The notes: generated from the sequence alone by a model not told the origin. A DNA stretch of 64,000 bases from Acidovorax kalamii (GCF_002245625.1 NZ_NOIG01000007.1:27454-91453), one strand, 5' to 3'; positions 25,162 to 36,469 are shown, numbered from the stretch's first letter. Program-made: numbers and translations.

Positions 25162-27830
25162 TGGGCGCCTGAAACGGGCGGGGCTGACGCTCCCCGCACG
25201 GCGGGGGGATCCATCACGGTTTCCTGAAAATCCGTCATCTCATGCCCTGTTGCATCGCGGTCCGCATCATAGACCACTGTTTCGGGCGCGGGCGGGCTCT
25301 CGGCGCCGGCTGCTCCAGCGGCAGCCTGCCGCAGATCGGCGGCAAACTGGCGGCCTGTCTGGTAACGGGCCTCCGGGCGTTTTTGCAGGGCCAGCGCCAC
25401 CACCCGGGCGACGGCGGGAGAGAGTTCGGGGCGCAACTCGCGGATATCTGGCGCGTCCACGCTGGCAATCTTGTGCATCAGCTCAGTCATGGAGGCGCCC
25501 CGCAGCGGAAGGGTGCCGGTCAGCAACTGGAACAGCGAGATACCCAGCGAGTACAGGTCCGACCGGCCATCCACCTTTTTCCCGGCGAGCTGCTCTGGCG
25601 ACATGAAGCTGGGGGTGCCCAGCACCAGCCCCGTGCGGGTCTTGCTGGAGTCGGTAATGCGCGCAATGCCAAAGTCCGTCACCTTCACCGCGTGGGTGCT
25701 GCTGTCAAACATGATGTTGGCGGGCTTGATGTCGCGGTGCACCACGTTGTGCGCATGGGCATAGTCCAGCGCATCAGCCACACACGCGGCAATGGACAGC
25801 ACGGTGGGCACGGGAAGCAAATGTTCCTTCGCGCAGGCATGGGCCAGGTCCCTGCCTTTGAGGAATTCCATGGCGATGTAGGCCAGATCATGCTCTTCGC
25901 CCGCATCGAAGATGGTCACGATGTGGGGGTGCTGCAGGCGCCCGGCCGTCTCGGCTTCGCGGAAGAACCTGGCCCGCGCATCGATCAGCGCATCGCCCTC
26001 GAACTCCTGGCCCAGGGCCAGGGTCTTGATGGCGACGATACGCCCGATCTTGGGGTCCCGCCCCAGGTAGACGACGCCCATGGCCCCTTTGCCAATTTCC
26101 CGGTCGATCTGGTAGCGCCCCAGCATGGGCATGCCCAGCGTGGCGTCGCCGGGGAGCCGTGGGCTGGCAGGGGTGCCCTGTGGGGGAACGGACGCAGGCT
26201 GGCTGTTGGGGCCGCCGCTGTCGGCCTTGGCGCGTGCCCGCTTGTAGCGGCTGCGCGTGTCTTTGTACTGCCGGTTGTGCCGCAGGATGTGCTCGTACAC
26301 CGCCTTGGCCTTGGCAAAGTTGCGTTTGCGTTCAAAGTCTTCGGCCAGGTGGTACAGGTTGTCCAGCAAGGCGTCGCTGGCGGGCACTTTGCGCAGGCGC
26401 TCGAATGCCATGTCCAGCTGACCTTGCCCGTGCAGGGCCAACCCCATCATCCGGTCTGCTTCTGCGGCTTCCGCCGACGGTGCGCGGCCCCGGCCGTTTT
26501 TCCATCCGAGCAGCAGGCTCGCGACGATCCCCGCCGCGAGCCCGGTGGCAGGCAGCGCCAGCGCAACCCACAGGCCCGCGTAGTGCAGCAGCCCCCACCC
26601 GGCGCCTGCGAGTGCCAGCACCAGCGCTGCGCCCACACCCAGCGCAACAGGCGCGCGCGCCCGGTGGGCCAGCAAGGCCACGTACAACAGCGCGCCTGCC
26701 GCCACCAGCCCCGATGCCCAGGGGCCCCAGGTGGGTTGCTGCACGCCCAGGCCCAGCCGGATCGACGACACGGTGCGCGCCAGCGTCTCGACGGGGTACA
26801 GCGGGCCCTGCCCCCCCTGCGGCGCCAGTGACTCAGTGGTGCTGCCCACCAGCACAATCTTGCCCTTGAAGCTGCTGGCGGGCGTTTTGCCGTCGAGCAC
26901 GCTGCTGAAGGAATGCGTGGGGAACGCCGGGTTGTCGCCCGGCACCGCTTGCACGCGCGGGCGCATGACAGCGGTGGCATCTGTTGCAATGTGCAGCCCG
27001 CCCAGGCGCAGCCCGGGAGGGCTGTCCTGGATGTGCACATCACTCGCACCGAGGTGAAGGCTGTGCTGGGCCGCCAGCAGGGCCAGCGCAGGAATCCCGG
27101 CGTTGTCGTAGCGCAAAAGCAGAGGCACCCGGCGGGTTTTGCCATCCTCATCCACCTTCGGAAAAAGGTGGCCCACGGCGGCAGCAGAGGCCCCCAGGTT
27201 TCCAACGGGGTGTTGCGCGGACTGGACGGGCGTGGCGAAGGTGCCGGGGTCGGGCAGCGTGCTGCGGCGCACCTGGGACGGCAGCGCTGTGGGCGTTCCC
27301 GCAGAGGCGTAGCGCGATGCCAGCAGCACGTTGCCCGCACGCTGAATGGCACTTGCCAGGCGGGCATCCGTGTCGAGCGCCTGGTCGGCGTCGGCCGCGA
27401 TGCGGCTGAGTTCGGTGGCCAACGGGCTGTTGTCGCCGGAAGCGGCGAGCAATTCCCGGATCTTGCGCACATGGCCCAGGCCCCGGTCACTCTGGGGTTC
27501 TGTGAAGTAGGCGGTGTGGACGATGGTCTTGGCGCCGCTGGCTGCAAGCTGATCGATCAGCCGCGCGTGGATGTCACGGGACCAGGGCCAGGGGCCCAGC
27601 GCGGCCAGGCTTGCGTCGTCGATGTTGACGATGGCGATTTCAGGCAGGGGGGCGGAAGTGGTGGTGCGGATGGCCGCGTCATACAGCGCAAGGTCCAGCC
27701 GCTGGACAAGGCCCGTGACCACGCACAGGGCCACTGCCGCCAGCCCCGCCAATGCGCTCCAGAAGCCATCGGTACGCCACACATTCAGTCGCCGTGCCGA
27801 GGATTTTCTGCCCACTTGCTCTTGTTCCAC
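25158..27830 (-). CDS. CHASE2-domain Ser/Thr protein kinase
   Basis: 890 aa, GTG start. A membrane helix is followed by a periplasmic CHASE2 domain (about 40-390, IAIVNIDDASLAALGPWPW), then a cluster of three membrane helices (about 395-460). A short helical TPR-like region follows (about 470-540), and then a Hanks-type kinase domain from about residue 570: GKGAMG loop, catalytic HRDIKPAN near 695, DFG near 720 and SPEQL. Unlike PknB-type kinases the sensor is N-terminal. The adjacent adenylate cyclase uses the same sensor type. It would phosphorylate Thr sites read by the FHA protein; the signal is unknown. Confidence 0.92.
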   Translation of the reverse strand: MEQEQVGRKSSARRLNVWRTDGFWSALAGLAAVALCVVTGLVQRLDLALYDAAIRTTTSAPLPEIAIVNIDDASLAALGPWPWSRDIHARLIDQLAASGAKTIVHTAYFTEPQSDRGLGHVRKIRELLAASGDNSPLATELSRIAADADQALDTDARLASAIQRAGNVLLASRYASAGTPTALPSQVRRSTLPDPGTFATPVQSAQHPVGNLGASAAAVGHLFPKVDEDGKTRRVPLLLRYDNAGIPALALLAAQHSLHLGASDVHIQDSPPGLRLGGLHIATDATAVMRPRVQAVPGDNPAFPTHSFSSVLDGKTPASSFKGKIVLVGSTTESLAPQGGQGPLYPVETLARTVSSIRLGLGVQQPTWGPWASGLVAAGALLYVALLAHRARAPVALGVGAALVLALAGAGWGLLHYAGLWVALALPATGLAAGIVASLLLGWKNGRGRAPSAEAAEADRMMGLALHGQGQLDMAFERLRKVPASDALLDNLYHLAEDFERKRNFAKAKAVYEHILRHNRQYKDTRSRYKRARAKADSGGPNSQPASVPPQGTPASPRLPGDATLGMPMLGRYQIDREIGKGAMGVVYLGRDPKIGRIVAIKTLALGQEFEGDALIDARARFFREAETAGRLQHPHIVTIFDAGEEHDLAYIAMEFLKGRDLAHACAKEHLLPVPTVLSIAACVADALDYAHAHNVVHRDIKPANIMFDSSTHAVKVTDFGIARITDSSKTRTGLVLGTPSFMSPEQLAGKKVDGRSDLYSLGISLFQLLTGTLPLRGASMTELMHKIASVDAPDIRELRPELSPAVARVVALALQKRPEARYQTGRQFAADLRQAAAGAAGAESPPAPETVVYDADRDATGHEMTDFQETVMDPPAVRGASAPPVSGAQ

Positions 27831-28054
27831 TCAGGTATTGAACCGTCATTTAAGCAATAACTGCGCCCAGGTCTTGGGGCTGAAATTTTGCGAATTTTTG
27901 TAACGAACAACGCTGTGGGAATGCTGCCTGTGCCGTTCTTGTCGCGTCTGTGGCTTGATGTTCAGCGGAGATGCCATTTTTGTCACATTGAATGATGCTT
28001 GCTCCCGGTGTGGGAGAACCTGCCGCCACGTTGGCTTGGGCGCAAAAAGGGCAG
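27831..28054 (-). promoter_or_regulatory. gene-free leader of the kinase operon
   Basis: About 220 bases between the sucCD terminator and the GTG start of the kinase, more A+T-rich than its surroundings near the start (a TTTGCGAATTTTTGTAACG stretch). It must hold the promoter of the kinase-phosphatase-FHA-cyclase genes. No operator or sigma-70 pair stands out clearly. Confidence 0.3.
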
Positions 28055-28086
28055 AAAAAAGCGCCCGGAACCGAGGTTCCGGGCGC
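28055..28086 (-). terminator. rho-independent terminator of sucCD
   Basis: Perfect 12-base stem GCGCCCGGAACC/GGTTCCGGGCGC at 28061-28086, followed on the minus strand by six T. It lies 77 bases after the sucD stop. Confidence 0.92.
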
Positions 28087-28162
28087 CTGGAGCCACTGCG
28101 CATTCGCCCCTTTGGCGGCGGCCATGCAGAGCGCATGGCCGTTGCCGTGGGCGAAGCGTGAC

Positions 28163-29059
28163 TTACTTCAGCTGGGCCTTCAGCAGCTTGCCCAGTTCCG
28201 ATGGGTTCCGTGTGATCACGAAACCGGACTCTTCCATGATGGCCAGCTTGGCGTCGGCCGTGTCGGCGCCGCCAGAAATCAGGGCGCCTGCGTGGCCCAT
28301 GCGCTTGCCGGGAGGAGCGGTCACGCCAGCGATGAAGCCCACCACGGGCTTCTTCATGTTGGCCTTGCACCATTGGGCGGCTTCGGCTTCGTCCGGGCCA
28401 CCGATTTCGCCAATCATGATCACGGCATCGGTGTCTGGATCGTCATTGAAGGCCTTCATCACGTCGATGTGCTTGAGGCCGTTGATGGGGTCGCCACCAA
28501 TGCCCACGGCACTCGACTGGCCCAGGCCGACTTCGGTCAGCATGGCCACGGCTTCGTACGTCAGCGTGCCCGAGCGGGACACCACGCCGATACGGCCCTT
28601 GCGGTGAATGTGACCGGGCATGATGCCGATCTTGATTTCGTCAGGCGTGATCAGGCCGGGGCAGTTGGGGCCCAGCAGCAGGGTCTTCTTGCCGCCAGCA
28701 GCTTCCTTGGCCTTCATCTTGTTGCGCACCATCAGCATGTCCTTGACGGGAATGCCTTCGGTGATGCAGATGGCCAAGTCCAGGTCGGCTTCCACGGCTT
28801 CCCAGATGGCGTCCGCAGCACCTGCTGGAGGCACATAGATTACCGACACGGTAGCGCCGGTCTGCTGGGCAGCTTCCTTGACGGAGGCATAGATCGGGAT
28901 GTTGAAGATGGACTCGCCAGCCTTCTTGGGGTTCACGCCTGCCACGAAGGCATTCTTGCCGTTCGCGTATTCCTGGCACTTCTCGGTGTGGAACTGGCCC
29001 GTCTTGCCCGTGATGCCCTGGGTGATGACCTTGGTGTCTTTGTTGATGTAGATCGACAT
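28163..29059 (-). CDS. sucD: succinyl-CoA synthetase alpha subunit
   Basis: 298 aa. Conserved parts are [19 protein letters not shown] near the N terminus, the CoA-binding Rossmann domain, [13 protein letters not shown] and the phospho-histidine loop [14 protein letters not shown]. With SucC it converts succinyl-CoA to succinate with nucleotide triphosphate formation in the citric-acid cycle. It lies 15 bases downstream of sucC and ends before a strong terminator. Confidence 0.98.
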   Translation of the reverse strand: MSIYINKDTKVITQGITGKTGQFHTEKCQEYANGKNAFVAGVNPKKAGESIFNIPIYASVKEAAQQTGATVSVIYVPPAGAADAIWEAVEADLDLAICITEGIPVKDMLMVRNKMKAKEAAGGKKTLLLGPNCPGLITPDEIKIGIMPGHIHRKGRIGVVSRSGTLTYEAVAMLTEVGLGQSSAVGIGGDPINGLKHIDVMKAFNDDPDTDAVIMIGEIGGPDEAEAAQWCKANMKKPVVGFIAGVTAPPGKRMGHAGALISGGADTADAKLAIMEESGFVITRNPSELGKLLKAQLK

Positions 29060-29074
29060 GTGTGTTCTCCGGGC

Positions 29075-30235
<1,161 letters not shown>

Positions 30236-30415
30236 GAGGTCTCTCTCAGGGAAGGGTGGTAGTTACCCGTTTACCATGAACAGTTGTCTGGCCGCGGGCT
30301 TGGGACATGGCAACCCGCGACTGTATCATGTTGCAACGCACCATCCCATGTGCTTAGTACGTACATCCCCTTACCATCGGGCCGCAGCCCGGTTGTTGCA
30401 CACGAAGGAACACCC

Positions 30416-31348
30416 ATGTCCAAAGTCTTTATTGATGGCGAAGCCGGCACCACGGGCCTGCAGATCCGCGAGCGCCTGCAGGCCATGCCGCAGATCGAGC
30501 TGGTCAGCATTGCACCCGAGCTGCGCAAAGACCCGGTCGCCAAGCGCGACCTGATCGCGGGTGTGGATCTGGTGGTGCTGTGCCTGCACGATGATGCCGC
30601 GCGCGACACCGTGGCCATGGTCGACGAGATCGAACGCAGCTCGGGCCGCACAGTCAAAGTGATCGATGCCAGCACCGCCCACCGCACAGCCGATGGCTGG
30701 GTGTACGGGTTTCCAGAACTGGCGGCATCGCAGGCGCAAGCCGTGCGCGACGCCAGCCGCGTGTCCAACCCCGGCTGCTACGCCACGGGCGCGATTGCCA
30801 TCCTGCGTCCGCTGGTCGATGCGGGCCTGATCCCTGCGGACTACCCCTTGAGCCTGCCCTCGGTGTCGGGCTACTCCGGCGGCGGCCGCACGATGATCGA
30901 AGCCTACGAGGCAGGCACTGCAGCGCCTTATGAGGCCTATGCGCTGGGCCTGTCGCACAAGCACATTCCCGAAATCCTGCGCTACACCGGCCTCACACGC
31001 CGCCCCGTGTTCATTCCTGCCGTGGGCAACTTCCGCCAGGGCATGCTGGTGCAGTTGCCGCTGCACCTGGACCTGCTGCCGGGCGCGCCCAAGGCCAGTG
31101 ACCTGCACGACGCACTGGCCAGCCACTACAGCCGCACCAATACGCCCGAGCAGTGGGTGAGCGTGTTGCCCCCCACTGATGACCTGAAACTGGCCGCCGA
31201 CACGCTGACCGACACCAACAAGCTGGAACTGCGCGTGTTTGCCAGCGAGCAATACCGGCAGGCCGTGGTCATTGCGCGCCTGGACAACCTGGGCAAGGGC
31301 GCCAGCGGCGCAGCGGTGCAAAACCTGCAGCTGATGCTGGGCGTGTAA
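30416..31348 (+). CDS. argC: N-acetyl-gamma-glutamyl-phosphate reductase (type 2)
   Basis: 310 aa, the length of the shorter (type 2) Arg[22 protein letters not shown] is the NADP-binding start and SNPGCYATG holds the catalytic Cys. [16 protein letters not shown] and the LSHKHIPEI His are also present. It reduces N-acetylglutamyl phosphate to the semialdehyde in arginine synthesis. AAGGA at 30405-30409 supports the start. Monocistronic; IS remnants follow. Confidence 0.97.
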   Translation: MSKVFIDGEAGTTGLQIRERLQAMPQIELVSIAPELRKDPVAKRDLIAGVDLVVLCLHDDAARDTVAMVDEIERSSGRTVKVIDASTAHRTADGWVYGFPELAASQAQAVRDASRVSNPGCYATGAIAILRPLVDAGLIPADYPLSLPSVSGYSGGGRTMIEAYEAGTAAPYEAYALGLSHKHIPEILRYTGLTRRPVFIPAVGNFRQGMLVQLPLHLDLLPGAPKASDLHDALASHYSRTNTPEQWVSVLPPTDDLKLAADTLTDTNKLELRVFASEQYRQAVVIARLDNLGKGASGAAVQNLQLMLGV

Positions 31349-31468
31349 GTCCCTGGGATGTTCTGAACAACTCGGATTTGCGAGTGATACAGGGCACGTA
31401 TTTTCAGATCACGCCCTTTCGGGCCATCTGCATCGCTTTCGAGGCCCTCTGCCTGTTTTCAGGCGCAC

Positions 31469-32250
31469 CTACCCCTGCGCCGCTAGCAATTGATGGCACG
31501 CCATCCCCAGATTGGTCAGCGCAAACAGCGTCTTGAGCTGGAGCGGTTTTTTCTTCAAACCCCGGTAGCGCACCTTCGCATCTCCAAGCTGCCGTTTGAT
31601 CACCCGTAAGGGGTTCTCTGACTTGGCTCGGATACTCGCCTTGATCTTCTCCACTTGGTTTATGAGCGTGTTAACGGGGTTGTTCTCTTTGTCCAGGTCT
31701 TTGCGGTTGTCCGGGCGCATCGCCATGTGCCACGTCAGCCCGCCCTGGCATCCGGGCGCTTGCGCACGCCCTGATAGCCCGCGTCACCAAACCCGTATTT
31801 CTCTTGCCCGTGCAGCAAGCTGTTGTCTTCTCCAATGTCGGTCACGTTGTCCAAGGCTCCGGCGACGGTGTGCGCCAACCCTGAATCCGCATCCACGCCA
31901 ATGTGGGCCTTCATGCCAAAGTGCCATTCATTGCCCTTTTGGCTGGAGCGCATCTCTGGATCGCGCTTTTTGTCCTTGTTCTTGGTAGAACTGGGTATTG
32001 AGATCAAGGTGGCATCCATCGCAGTGCCAGCCTTGATCAGCAAGCCCTGCGCTGCCAGCAGTTCGTTGGCGGTAGCCAGATATGCTTGGCCAACTTGTGC
32101 TTCTACAGCCGATGGTGGAACCTCAAAATGGTGCTCTTGTCAGGCACTCTGCCATTGGCATTGAGCCCGGCAAACTCCCTGTAGATAGGGGTGTCAAAGA
32201 AGGCTTCTTCCATCGCCGGATCCGGCAAAGTTAACCACTGCTACTGGGAT
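31469..32250 (-). pseudogene. IS5-family transposase, broken and 5'-truncated
   Basis: Pieces of one IS5-group transposase follow each other in different frames. They are LPDPAMEEAFFDTP...GRVPDKSTILRFHHRL then a stop (TAG at 32103-32105); a frameshift; LATANELLAAQG...KAGTAMDATLI, SSTKNKDKKRDPEM and WHFGMKAHIGVDADSGLAHTV...GDAGYQG; a second frameshift near 31735; and KASIRAKSENPLRVIKRQ...LLAAQG to the end. The N-terminal ~60 residues are missing. The enzyme cannot be made. No intact terminal inverted repeats were found. Confidence 0.88.
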
Positions 32251-32315
32251 GGACCCGATGCTACCCCGGCAGGAAACAGGGCATTCTTCACAACTTGCCG
32301 CTACCGGAGGCCTAC

Positions 32316-32460
32316 GTGGAATTTGTGATTCTGGGCATCGACTTGGCCAAGCGCGTGTTTCAGTTGCACGGCGCCGATCGTCGCGGCCGTGCACTGCATC
32401 GAGCTACGGTCACTCGAGCGGGGTTGCTGGAGTCCGTCCGGCAACTTCATCCGCTAACCA
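32316..32460 (+). pseudogene. IS110-family transposase, 5' fragment
   Basis: A GTG start with an excellent GGAGG ribosome site at 32306-32310 opens EFVILGIDLAKRVFQLHGADRRGRALHR, the typical N terminus of IS110-type transposases with the first catalytic Asp. It continues to about QLHPLTI. After that the reading no longer resembles the family, so only about 50 of some 340 residues remain. It lies directly beside the IS5 remnant. Confidence 0.8.
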
Positions 32461-32518
32461 TCACGACGAAAAGCTTGTTCTCCTTGTGCGGACCATGTAG
32501 GGCAATTCAACTCCAAGC

Positions 32519-33223
32519 CTAGAGCGGTAAGCCATTGAATGTTCCATTGATCAGGGCGTGCACCGTGCCTCTGGACTCCTGGCGGACCACTACTCCGCGA
32601 TGCAGCCATTGCGTAACGGAAACGCCAGTGCTCTGGGTGAAGGTGGTGTAACGACAAGCTTGGTAAACACCGGCGGGCACACTTACGCTCTCCTGCCCTA
32701 CAAAAGTAACCGTAACAAAATCACTAAATGGGGTTACGACAGGCCCTCCTGCGGAGCCCATGGCCGTACGCTCACCCTGCTTCGGGTAGGTGGCCGATTC
32801 GCCCGTACGCAGTTCTGCACGCGCATCGACAAACGGGGGGGCGTAGCGTTCGACCACAGACGACAACAACGGCGCGACGCTGTTGTAGCGAGTCTCTCCA
32901 TGCCGCGCGACGACACCAGCGGAGAGCAGCTTTTCAGAGGTAAACACGTGGCGCGTAGACAAGCCTTCGGGCGTATGCTCTTCGCGCCGCTGCACGAGCC
33001 CACTCACTCCGTCTAGGGTTGCGTTGACACTGGTCACGGTGGACGACCAAGCTTCCTTGCCACTTGACGAACCACTGAGCTCATACACGATCTTGATCTG
33101 CGCACCTTCGGCATAGAAGGTATTGTCGAAGCACACCGCCTCATGCGCATCAGAGCCTCCATTGCCACAGCCGACCAATGCGAACACAAGCCCACCCAAA
33201 CCTACGAGATACTTCAACGACAT
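32519..33223 (-). CDS. putative lipoprotein, 234 aa
   Basis: No family was recognised. A lipoprotein signal peptide is clear: MSLKYLVGLGGLVFALVGCGNG, with lipobox LVGC near residue 19. The mature part is beta-rich and polar, with only two cysteines beyond the lipid-bearing one (CFDN and ACRYTTF), and no transmembrane helix. It stands alone between IS debris and recX, and its base composition is less G+C-rich than recX or recA. Together these suggest an acquired gene. Confidence 0.7.
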   Translation of the reverse strand: MSLKYLVGLGGLVFALVGCGNGGSDAHEAVCFDNTFYAEGAQIKIVYELSGSSSGKEAWSSTVTSVNATLDGVSGLVQRREEHTPEGLSTRHVFTSEKLLSAGVVARHGETRYNSVAPLLSSVVERYAPPFVDARAELRTGESATYPKQGERTAMGSAGGPVVTPFSDFVTVTFVGQESVSVPAGVYQACRYTTFTQSTGVSVTQWLHRGVVVRQESRGTVHALINGTFNGLPL

Positions 33224-33285
33224 TGAGCGCTTCCTTTAAAGAGGTTTTCATTGCGCATCATAGATCGCATGCTTTACTGTCAATC

Positions 33286-33759
33286 TCATCGCGTCTGGTC
33301 TTGCTCGCCCGGCGGCTCAACATCGCTGCGCACGGCGCGCCGCACAACATCCCCTGAGAACCCCCGCGCCAGCAAAAAGCGCATCTGCTTGGCGCGGGCC
33401 TGCGGGTCTGCGGCGGGCTCGCCAAACTTGCGGCGCCACACTTCGCGGGCGCGCTCCAGTTCACTGTCCTGCAACTGGGCCATGGCCTGCTGCACTGCGT
33501 CGGCACCCAGGCCTTTGGACTGCAGCTCCTGCCGGATGCGCGTTGCGCCCAGGCGGCCTGCGCGGCGGTTCAGCACCGACTCCACCACCCGCGCCTCGCT
33601 GATGAAATCGCGTGCCTGCAGGTCGTCAAGCAGGGCGTGGAGGTCATCGCCCGCCTCCGCATGCGGGGCCAGCTTGCGCAGCAACTCGGCGCGCGAGTGT
33701 TCGCGCTGGCTCAGCAGCCGCAGTGCGCGCCCTTTGAGCGACAGCGTGGTGAAGCCCAT
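33286..33759 (-). CDS. recX: recombination regulator RecX
   Basis: 157 aa of tandem three-helix repeats: ALRLLSQREHSRAELLRKLAP, FISEARVVESVLNRRAGRLGATRIRQELQSKGL (quoted in parts) and VWRRKFGEPA. RecX binds RecA filaments and limits their activity. It is 141 bases downstream of recA on the same strand, with a copy of the dispersed repeat between them. Confidence 0.93.
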   Translation of the reverse strand: MGFTTLSLKGRALRLLSQREHSRAELLRKLAPHAEAGDDLHALLDDLQARDFISEARVVESVLNRRAGRLGATRIRQELQSKGLGADAVQQAMAQLQDSELERAREVWRRKFGEPAADPQARAKQMRFLLARGFSGDVVRRAVRSDVEPPGEQDQTR

Positions 33760-33771
33760 GGTGATGGATTA

Positions 33772-33840
33772 TCAAAATTGATAGCAAACAGTGCTTTGCT
33801 ATTGGGCGGTGAAGCCCTTTTGGGGCTCAATTTTTTGATG
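33772..33840 (+). repeat. dispersed element, copy D, between recA and recX
   Basis: ATCAAAATTGATAGCAAACAG, then TGCTTTGCTATTGGGCGG, then GAAGCCCTTTTGGGGCTC and AATTTTTTGAT. It contains an inner GCAAA..TTTGC pair, a GCCC(TTTT)GGGGC hairpin, and matching outer ends ATCAAAATT/AATTTTTTGAT. The hairpin lies between recA and recX and could reduce readthrough into recX. Confidence 0.7.
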
Positions 33841-33900
33841 TCTGACTTGCCGCCAAACCCTTGCGGGCCTCGTTCTGGCGGCATGGCAGCTGTGTTTGAC

Positions 33901-34977
<1,077 letters not shown>

Positions 34978-35038
34978 GGGAAAACTCCTTGAGAAACAAT
35001 GGGTTGGGTGTTTGCATGGCTCTGCAATTAATCACAGG

Positions 35039-35054
35039 CTGGATGCTTGAACAG
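35039..35054 (-). promoter_or_regulatory. LexA box upstream of recA
   Basis: On the minus strand CTGTTCAAGCATCCAG matches the proteobacterial SOS box CTGT-N8-ACAG at seven of eight fixed positions. It lies 62 bases before the recA start, close to an A+T-rich GATTAAT possible -10. SOS control of recA is expected for the group. Confidence 0.7.
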
Positions 35055-35092
35055 TAGTTTATGCGAGCCGTCTTTTGTTCTTCAAGGATAAT

Positions 35093-35112
35093 TTGGTCAG
35101 TTTGCCTGACAA
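35093..35112 (+). promoter_or_regulatory. inverted repeat before the MarR gene
   Basis: TTGGTCAGTTTGCCTGACAA: arms GTCAG/CTGAC with a 5-base centre and partly matching outer TTG/CAA. It ends 7 bases before the marR-type ATG, a usual place for autoregulation by MarR proteins. Confidence 0.45.
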
Positions 35113-35119
35113 TTTGGGA

Positions 35120-35608
35120 ATGCTTGATTCGCTCGCTTCATCCCCTGCCGAAGACGGCTGGCGCCAGACCCACCTGGGGCGCCTGCTGGGCCACGCCATG
35201 CGCCGCTTCGACGCGCGGGTGCTGCAGCTCATGGCGCACAACGTGGAGGTGCCGCTGGCCCTGTCCAACCTGGCCGCGCGCGACCAGGTGACGGCCGCCC
35301 ACGTGCACATCACGCGCCACCTGGCGCTCTCGGGTGACCGGCTGACCGACCTGGCCCAGCGCGCGGGCATGACCAAGCAGGCCATGGCCAACCTGGTGGA
35401 CCAGTGCGAGGCCTGGGGGCTGGTCACGCGCGAAGCCGACCCGCTGGACGCCCGTGCGCGCCGCGTGTGCTTCACACCCGTGGGGCTGGCCTGGCTGCAG
35501 GCCTTCCGCGATGCCGTGGCGCAGGCCGAAGCCGAGTTCCGCGCCGAGGTCGGCAACGAGGTGGCCACCGTTGTCACCATCGGGCTGGAGGCCTACGCGG
35601 GGGGGTAG
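35120..35608 (+). CDS. MarR-family transcriptional regulator
   Basis: 162 aa. The winged-helix core has AAHVHITRHLALSGDRLTDLAQRAGMTKQAMANLVDQCEAWGLV (quoted in parts), with the wing DPLDARARRVCFTPVG. The ATG at 35120 is chosen; TTG codons at 35075 or 35093 would extend it, and an AAGGA lies before the latter. It is divergent from recA. The last 16 bases overlap the convergent Clp-N gene. The ligand is unknown. Confidence 0.85.
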   Translation: MLDSLASSPAEDGWRQTHLGRLLGHAMRRFDARVLQLMAHNVEVPLALSNLAARDQVTAAHVHITRHLALSGDRLTDLAQRAGMTKQAMANLVDQCEAWGLVTREADPLDARARRVCFTPVGLAWLQAFRDAVAQAEAEFRAEVGNEVATVVTIGLEAYAGG

Positions 35609-36099
35609 GCGCTTTCGCGCCGCGCGGCCTGTACCAGTGCTGCCGGGTCCAGGCGCAGCGCCTTCAGCGTGCGCGTAGCCACGCCTTGTGGCGCGGCTGC
35701 GACCAGCGCCACCACATGCGCGCCTAGCAAGGGGCCCGGCTGGCCTTTGCGTGCGTGGGCCAGTGCCTGCACTAGGCTCTGGCCAGAGGGCTGGGCGTGG
35801 AAGGCCCGGGGCTGTGGCGCCGTCAGAGGGCTGGCGGGCGGCATATCGGCCTGGATGCCCGCCTGGGCCAATGCGTCGCGGTACTGCTGCTCGATCGCCG
35901 CAGGGATGGCATCGGGATTGGCGCCGATGCGCTCGAAGGCGCGGCGTGCGGTGCCATCGGGCAGTTCGATGGCTGCCAGCAGGAAGTGCTCAGCGCCCGG
36001 CCGTGGCTGCCCCTGGGCCCGGGCGTGGTGCTCGGCGCGTGTGAATAGCTGGCGCAGGGTGCGCATGTCCTGCAGGCGTTGGCGGATGCGTTGCAGCAT
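35593..36099 (-). CDS. Clp N-terminal-domain protein
   Basis: 168 aa with one Clp-N (R) double repeat. The first half is LFTRAEHHARAQGQPRPGAEHFLLAAIELPDGTARRAFERIG, and the second runs from about residue 105, QSLVQALAHARKGQPGPLLGAHVVALVAA. There is no ATPase part, so it resembles free-standing adaptor-like Clp-N proteins that bind ClpA/ClpC substrates or partners. The GGAG ribosome site is good. It is 21 bases downstream of a small HTH gene and likely forms an operon with it. Confidence 0.8.
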   Translation of the reverse strand: MLQRIRQRLQDMRTLRQLFTRAEHHARAQGQPRPGAEHFLLAAIELPDGTARRAFERIGANPDAIPAAIEQQYRDALAQAGIQADMPPASPLTAPQPRAFHAQPSGQSLVQALAHARKGQPGPLLGAHVVALVAAAPQGVATRTLKALRLDPAALVQAARRESAYPPA

Positions 36100-36120
36100 G
36101 GAGAGGCTCCTTCAATGCGA

Positions 36121-36348
36121 TCAAGGGTGGGTGGGGCGCGCGACCTGGGCGGCCAGGCGCTTGTGGGCCGCCTGTTTGCTCACGCCCAGCGCCTGGGCGA
36201 TCTGCGCCCATGACCAGCCCTGCTCCAGCGCAGCGGCCACTGCACTGGATTCCAGCCGGTCGGCCATGAGGCGCAAAGCCACCACGGCCGCCAATGCGGC
36301 CTCGGGGTGGTCGGGCGAGGGAAGCGGGGATGGGGGCGGCGCTTGCAT
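36121..36348 (-). CDS. small HTH protein, probable autoregulator
   Basis: 75 aa. After a proline-rich start, residues 20-65 form three helices with WSWAQIAQALGVSKQAAHKRLA, a clear helix-turn-helix. Two near-identical palindromes lie directly upstream of its start (36351-36366 and 36380-36395). They are the obvious operators for this protein, which would then also control the Clp-N gene behind it. Confidence 0.8.
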   Translation of the reverse strand: MQAPPPSPLPSPDHPEAALAAVVALRLMADRLESSAVAAALEQGWSWAQIAQALGVSKQAAHKRLAAQVARPTHP

Positions 36349-36350
36349 TT

Positions 36351-36366
36351 GTCAACTATAGTTGAC
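36351..36366. promoter_or_regulatory. operator palindrome 1 (GTCAACTATAGTTGAC)
   Basis: Perfect 16-base palindrome ending 2 bases before the HTH gene start. The same GTCAAC/GTTGAC arms recur 29 bases away. Most likely bound by the small HTH protein. Confidence 0.75.
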
Positions 36367-36379
36367 GAGTGCAAAGTGT

Positions 36380-36395
36380 GTCAACTTTGGTTGAC
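36380..36395. promoter_or_regulatory. operator palindrome 2 (GTCAACTTTGGTTGAC)
   Basis: Same GTCAAC/GTTGAC arms as the first palindrome, with a TTTG centre. The 29-base centre distance (close to three helical turns) would allow two dimers to bind side by side over the promoter. Confidence 0.72.
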
Positions 36396-36469
36396 GAGCT
36401 GCGCGCTGTGGTCTGGACCCGGAGAGGGACGCGGCCTCGTTTCCCGGCACTGATCCTGTCCCCTTTCAA

